Assembly: GCA_002505935.1 (NCBI GenBank)
Contig: DAWL01000132.1
Location: forward strand, 1 to 9,783
DNA length: 9,783 nt
Source: Euryarchaeota archaeon UBA226
Lineage (GTDB): Archaea; Thermoplasmatota; Poseidoniia; Poseidoniales; Poseidoniaceae
Reading direction: 5' to 3'
Shown: piece by piece, positions 7,217 through 9,783 of the stretch
Position numbering within the stretch: the stretch's first letter is position 1
How the letters are laid out: each line of letters begins with the position of its first letter
Notes under the pieces: model-generated
The model's database searches: none
What the model saw: only the letters and a program-made list of their open reading frames with translations
Told to the model about the DNA's origin: nothing
Made by a program: the position numbers and the translations under genes

Positions 7217-7513
7217 ATGGTCAGCAAGGAGAAGTTGAAAAAACAGGTCTCAAAGACCGCAGATGCCATGAAAACTGGAGTCAAGAAAGCCGCTGGAAAG
7301 GGGCGAAACAAAAGTGTCCCTCCGCATAGGCATTGTAGAATGTGTCACGTTCCTATAGACTTGAAAAGGGACCCTCCGATTTGCGGAGAAGAGAATTGTG
7401 CCAAAGATTGGGAGAAGAATAAGAAGAATGAGAGAATGGTGAGAATAGCCTTCTTCGTCTTCGTAATCATCTTCATGGCCCCACTGATATATGCAACAAT
7501 AGTAGGTCGATAA
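7217..7513 (+). CDS. DUF2116-like zinc-ribbon protein with C-terminal membrane anchor
   Basis: A 98-aa protein. Residues 1-33 are basic (many Lys). Residues 37-65 form a treble-clef/zinc-ribbon-like motif with C40-x2-C43 and C56-x4-C61, followed by DWEKNKKNERM, and residues 75-95 form one transmembrane segment at the C-terminus. This Cys pattern, the charged linker and the single C-terminal helix match the small archaeal DUF2116 (zinc ribbon) family, whose function is not known. The zinc part would face the cytoplasm if the anchor is tail-type; that topology is inferred. It sits eight bases after pyrH, with the ribosome-binding site overlapping the pyrH stop, and one base before the next gene, so all three are probably one operon. 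The basic N-terminus could contact RNA or phospholipid, but nothing demonstrates it. Confidence 0.82.
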   Translation: MVSKEKLKKQVSKTADAMKTGVKKAAGKGRNKSVPPHRHCRMCHVPIDLKRDPPICGEENCAKDWEKNKKNERMVRIAFFVFVIIFMAPLIYATIVGR

Positions 7514-7514
7514 G

Positions 7515-8042
7515 ATGAGAATAGTTCCTGCGCTAATCGGTTTCATTATTCTAATAGTCGCGGTTTTGGGGGCTATCGGACTTTCAGGAGAAGGTGAAGT
7601 TTCAACCAATGTCCCAGCATGTGCACCTCCACTTGCTTGTGATGCTGGAGTTTCACACGATACACTGGACATTCCTGGTATTGCCGTAATTCTTGAAGTC
7701 AAAGCAGAAGTCTCATGGAGTCAATCTTCGGCTTGGATTGGAGTTATAGAAAACGAAGTTCCACCCTCCTGCGAATCTCTGCCCAGCCACTTGAGTTGCG
7801 ACGAAGACGAACTGACCTTTGTTGCTGGAGGGCCTGATTCTAGCGGTTCTTTCTCGTGGTCTGCAGAACCGGGAAGTTTTCGCTTCGCCAGCGGTTCGGA
7901 TTCTGCCAGTTCAAGCCTTAGAACGAATTCAATATCCTATACTTGGAGTGCGGGATTATCTTCTGGACTGATGTTTGCCTTATTCGCCATAGGAATAGGT
8001 CTCTTGGCTTGGGGTTTCAAACCCGCTGCACACTCCAAGTAA
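7515..8042 (+). CDS. Uncharacterised membrane protein with two TM segments and an outside Cys-containing domain
   Basis: A 175-aa protein I do not recognise by family. An N-terminal hydrophobic helix (residues 4-23) starts right at the Met, and a second (about 148-167) lies near the C-terminus, followed by a short polar tail. Between them is a Ser-rich domain with four cysteines (C36, C42, C86, C95) that could form two disulfides, which suits an extracytoplasmic location. The middle (about 54-145) alternates hydrophobic and polar residues, consistent with a beta-sandwich. The ATG at 7515 follows the previous TAA by one base; an AGGTCGA element (7504-7510) is a plausible ribosome-binding site. 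It is the last gene of the pyrH operon and ends two bases from the convergent GTPase gene. A membrane or surface role is likely but no function can be assigned. Confidence 0.75.
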   Translation: MRIVPALIGFIILIVAVLGAIGLSGEGEVSTNVPACAPPLACDAGVSHDTLDIPGIAVILEVKAEVSWSQSSAWIGVIENEVPPSCESLPSHLSCDEDELTFVAGGPDSSGSFSWSAEPGSFRFASGSDSASSSLRTNSISYTWSAGLSSGLMFALFAIGIGLLAWGFKPAAHSK

Positions 8043-8044
8043 TC

Positions 8045-9118
8045 CTACAATGTTGATTCCTCGTGATCACGACGGTGCCAACCTTCAGGCAGAGACATCG
8101 GGTCTCCGCGTTGAACTGTCATGATATGTTGCATCATCAAATTACGTAGCCCTTCGACGCCAATCCCCTCTTGTACGCTGAATACTGGGCCTCTGTCTAG
8201 GTATGACAATTCACTCTCCCCCCAATCCTCAGGCAATCCCTCTAACAAATCCCCTTTGGACATGCAGACAAGCACATCTTCTTCCTGCAACAACTCTTCA
8301 ACCTCGGCCAAGAGATGTAATTGGTCATCCATACTGCTTCCAGATGTCTCACTAGCATCTAGGAGAAAAAGAACCAAACTACCGAGGTGTTCTAAAGCTG
8401 CAATCGCTTGCATTTCGATATCATTTCGTTCTTGCATCGGACGATCGAGTAGACCTGGGGTATCTACCAACTGAACGCGCAATCTGTTGGCTTCGAAATG
8501 TCCTACATGCAATCGTTTTGTTGTGAATGGATAGGAATTGACCTCAGGCTCTCCACTAGATAATGCTCTGATTAAGGCAGACTTGCCAACATTGGGGGCC
8601 CCAGCAATGACAACGCAGGGGTCTAATTCATCTATAGAAGGCAAGCGCTTGAGGACTTCCCTTGATTCGTTAAGCCATTGAAGGGATTTCCCAACTTGAG
8701 AAATCAAGCTCGATATTCGACCATAGGCTTCGCGCCTGCAGTCATGCATATATTCGATATTGGCAGTACGAGTAATCTTCTTCGCATTCTGTGAAGCAAC
8801 AGACCTAATCTGGCCTGCTGCCCATTGCAATGATGCGAGGTTCTTGCGGTACATGTCGCATCCTACGGCAGCCTCAATCATGGCTTGATCAAAACGAGGC
8901 ATCTGGTCCAAAGATGGCCAAGAATGAACCATTGACATCAATGAATCATACAGAGTATCTCCCGCAGTCTGCACCATCCCGCGCATTTGCTTACGGACTC
9001 GGAAGGTCTTGTCGGAATCATTGACCCTGTCTGCTGCAGAACGTGCCTTGGTGAAGGCCTTGTCCAACAACTCGTCTCCAAACAAGACGGTTGGAACACT
9101 CTTCCAACGTATCCGCAT
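8045..9118 (-). CDS. NOG1-family ribosome-assembly GTPase
   Basis: A 357-aa GTPase of the NOG1 (Obg-superfamily) type, known in eukaryotes to act in 60S subunit assembly and common in archaea. Residues 1-165 form the helical NOG1 N-terminal domain (starting RWKSVPTVLFGDELLDKAF). The G domain follows: G1 GAPNVGKS (173-180), the G2 region PFTTKRLHVGHF, G3 DTPGLLDRP (219-227), then ERNDIEMQAIAALEHLG and FLLDASETSGSSMDDQ, all close to NOG1. G4 reads SKGD (287-290) where NKxD is standard, an N-to-S change. ATG 9118-9116 is chosen; GGGGAGGT (9121-9128) lies only two bases upstream, which is tight, and an in-frame TTG at 9130 is the alternative. The gene converges on the 7515-8042 gene with a 2-bp gap and diverges from the 9207 gene. 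Target and role are inferred from the family. Confidence 0.92.
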   Translation of the reverse strand: MRIRWKSVPTVLFGDELLDKAFTKARSAADRVNDSDKTFRVRKQMRGMVQTAGDTLYDSLMSMVHSWPSLDQMPRFDQAMIEAAVGCDMYRKNLASLQWAAGQIRSVASQNAKKITRTANIEYMHDCRREAYGRISSLISQVGKSLQWLNESREVLKRLPSIDELDPCVVIAGAPNVGKSALIRALSSGEPEVNSYPFTTKRLHVGHFEANRLRVQLVDTPGLLDRPMQERNDIEMQAIAALEHLGSLVLFLLDASETSGSSMDDQLHLLAEVEELLQEEDVLVCMSKGDLLEGLPEDWGESELSYLDRGPVFSVQEGIGVEGLRNLMMQHIMTVQRGDPMSLPEGWHRRDHEESTL

Positions 9119-9167
9119 GTACCTCCCCAAGCCATGCGCGGGGCTACCCCCTCTTCAAACGTCGACC

Positions 9168-9174
9168 TTTTACA
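9168..9174. promoter_or_regulatory. Possible TATA-like box in the 9119-9206 divergent gap
   Basis: The gap between the NOG1-like GTPase and the 9207 gene contains one T-rich stretch, TTTTACA at 9168-9174, amid GC-rich sequence. It lies 33-39 bases upstream of the plus-strand ATG, a plausible distance for an archaeal TATA box with a short leader. On the minus strand it reads TGTAAAA about 50 bases upstream of the GTPase ATG. The match to the archaeal consensus is imperfect. Confidence 0.25.
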
Positions 9175-9206
9175 CCACCACCCGTTGAGACTGTCGAGGC
9201 GAACCG

Positions 9207-9647
9207 ATGAGCGGCATGACAGAAGATGGGCTTCCGGCCTGGGCCAAAGAAATGTGGGAAGAATTAGGATGTCCCGAACTACAGGGTATCGAAGCCGTAA
9301 CCAGTGGAGACCTACTAAACCGCAGGTATGGATTGCGTAGAGATGATCTTGTCGAGATGTTATTGGACGCCAGGGCCCTGCCTGAAGGAATGGATCCTTG
9401 GATGAGGGGGCGCTTGGTGTCTTCTGGAAAGATGACCGTCGAACTATTGACAGAAGATGGAAAATTGCACTACATTTCGCGAGATGTAATTGTTGAAGTC
9501 ATTCTAGTCGCTCACATGAGACCTGCATATCTAGATGATAAGGAATTGTTGGCCTTTGAAAGAGAGGATATGAAGAGACGAAACAAACTCAATGAAAAGG
9601 TCGAGAAGGAAGGAGAGGGTAGAGACGACACCCACCTGTGGGGTTGA
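9207..9647 (+). CDS. Uncharacterised 146-aa protein
   Basis: A soluble-looking 146-aa protein with no signal peptide or membrane segment that I do not recognise. The N-terminal half (8-60) looks helical (AWAKEMWEELGCPEL, then RRDDLVEMLLDARALPEGM). Residues 66-101 look like beta strands (RGRLVSSGKMTVELLTEDG, then LHYISRDVIVEVILV), and the C-terminal 35 residues are very charged and probably helical, ending LWG. The ATG at 9207 has a GAGG ribosome-binding site at 9196-9199, spaced seven bases, which supports this start. It shares an 88-bp divergent gap with the NOG1-like GTPase and its stop overlaps a candidate start of the pterin dehydratase gene. The strand-rich part faintly recalls an Sm-like or SH3-like barrel, but no motif is firm enough to claim this. 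Confidence 0.78.
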   Translation: MSGMTEDGLPAWAKEMWEELGCPELQGIEAVTSGDLLNRRYGLRRDDLVEMLLDARALPEGMDPWMRGRLVSSGKMTVELLTEDGKLHYISRDVIVEVILVAHMRPAYLDDKELLAFEREDMKRRNKLNEKVEKEGEGRDDTHLWG

Positions 9648-9783
9648 GTTCTTTGTCTGAAGAGGATTGGACTATGGTGGATAATCACCACCTCCAGCGC
9701 ACCTTTGAGTTTGCAGATTTTGTTAGCGCTTTGGATTTCGTTAATCGCGCAGGAGCGATCTGTGAAGAGATGAATCACCACGC
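9644..9783 (+). CDS. phhB: Pterin-4a-carbinolamine dehydratase, N-terminal part (3' end outside window)
   Basis: The start of a pterin-4a-carbinolamine dehydratase (PCD/DCoH), cut by the window edge after about 46 codons. The sequence LSEEDWTMVDNHHLQRTFEF, then FVSALDFVNRAGAICEEMNHH, matches the family's tryptophan, the RxFxF strand, the FxxAxxF helix and the first His pair of the active site. PCDs dehydrate 4a-hydroxytetrahydropterin; in archaea they may also serve molybdopterin-linked roles. The start is uncertain: TTG 9644 overlaps the previous TGA as TTGA, GTG 9638 and TTG 9653 are alternatives, and ATG 9674 has a good GAGGA site but would remove the conserved Trp. A TAG at 9620-9622 limits any upstream extension, so the usual first helix is shortened. 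Coupling to the 9207 gene is likely. Confidence 0.85.
   Translation, partial: MSSLSEEDWTMVDNHHLQRTFEFADFVSALDFVNRAGAICEEMNHH

Noticed and set aside
7250..7702. Long minus-strand open frame (150 codons) opposite the zinc-ribbon and two-TM genes
   Set aside because: It overlaps two plus-strand genes with good family or topology signals and matching ribosome-binding sites, and its translation has no recognisable motif; it is a shadow frame.
9512..9781. Minus-strand open frame of 89 codons at the right edge
   Set aside because: It runs opposite the clear pterin dehydratase start and the 9207 gene and shows no family features.
1..9783. CRISPR array, insertion sequence, tRNA gene, prophage or defence cassette
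   Set aside because: No regularly spaced repeats, transposase or integrase motifs, tRNA-like cloverleaf, or nuclease/toxin genes were seen; the window is packed with housekeeping-type genes.

Overview
The window looks like chromosomal DNA of a marine planktonic archaeon, most likely a Marine Group II (Candidatus Poseidoniales) or closely related Thermoplasmatota lineage. The archaeal signs are a class I release factor of the aRF1/eRF1 type, an archaeal-type UMP kinase, a NOG1-family ribosome-assembly GTPase, a DUF2116-like zinc-ribbon membrane protein, and Shine-Dalgarno sequences of the form AGGTGAT. These genes are mixed with bacterial-looking ones (FolB-type dihydroneopterin aldolase, Par10-like parvulin, UbiX, pterin dehydratase), which is common in that group. 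The taxonomic placement is inference; there is no rRNA in the window. No mobile element, CRISPR array, tRNA or defence island was seen.

Layout. (1) Positions 1-3331 form a tightly packed plus-strand block: the 3' end of ubiX, a membrane-anchored M28 peptidase with an N-terminal SAP domain, a small parvulin (ppiC), folB, and an unrecognised Cys-rich protein. (2) Positions 3332-6396 form a minus-strand operon of aRF1 followed by arginyl-tRNA synthetase, both translation genes. (3) A 104-bp divergent intergenic region (6397-6500) carries a short perfect palindrome and a repeated GTTGCAA. (4) Positions 6501-8042 form a plus-strand operon: UMP kinase, DUF2116-like zinc-ribbon membrane protein, and a two-TM protein with a Cys-containing outside domain. 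(5) A NOG1-like GTPase lies on the minus strand (8045-9118). (6) An 88-bp divergent gap leads to a plus-strand pair: an unrecognised 146-aa protein and the 5' part of a pterin-4a-carbinolamine dehydratase that runs off the window.

The genes are mostly core housekeeping: translation (aRF1, ArgRS, NOG1), pyrimidine nucleotides (UMP kinase), pterin/folate chemistry (FolB, pterin dehydratase), prenyl-flavin synthesis (UbiX), protein folding (parvulin) and peptide scavenging (M28 peptidase). Packing is extreme. Both convergent gene pairs have stop codons 0 or 2 bp apart, and two operon junctions use the same TAGGTGATT block, in which the upstream gene's TAG stop supplies part of the downstream ribosome-binding site. 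The most unusual items are the predicted SAP-TM-PA-M28 peptidase architecture, the two unrecognised conserved-looking proteins, and the non-canonical G4 motif of the NOG1-like GTPase.
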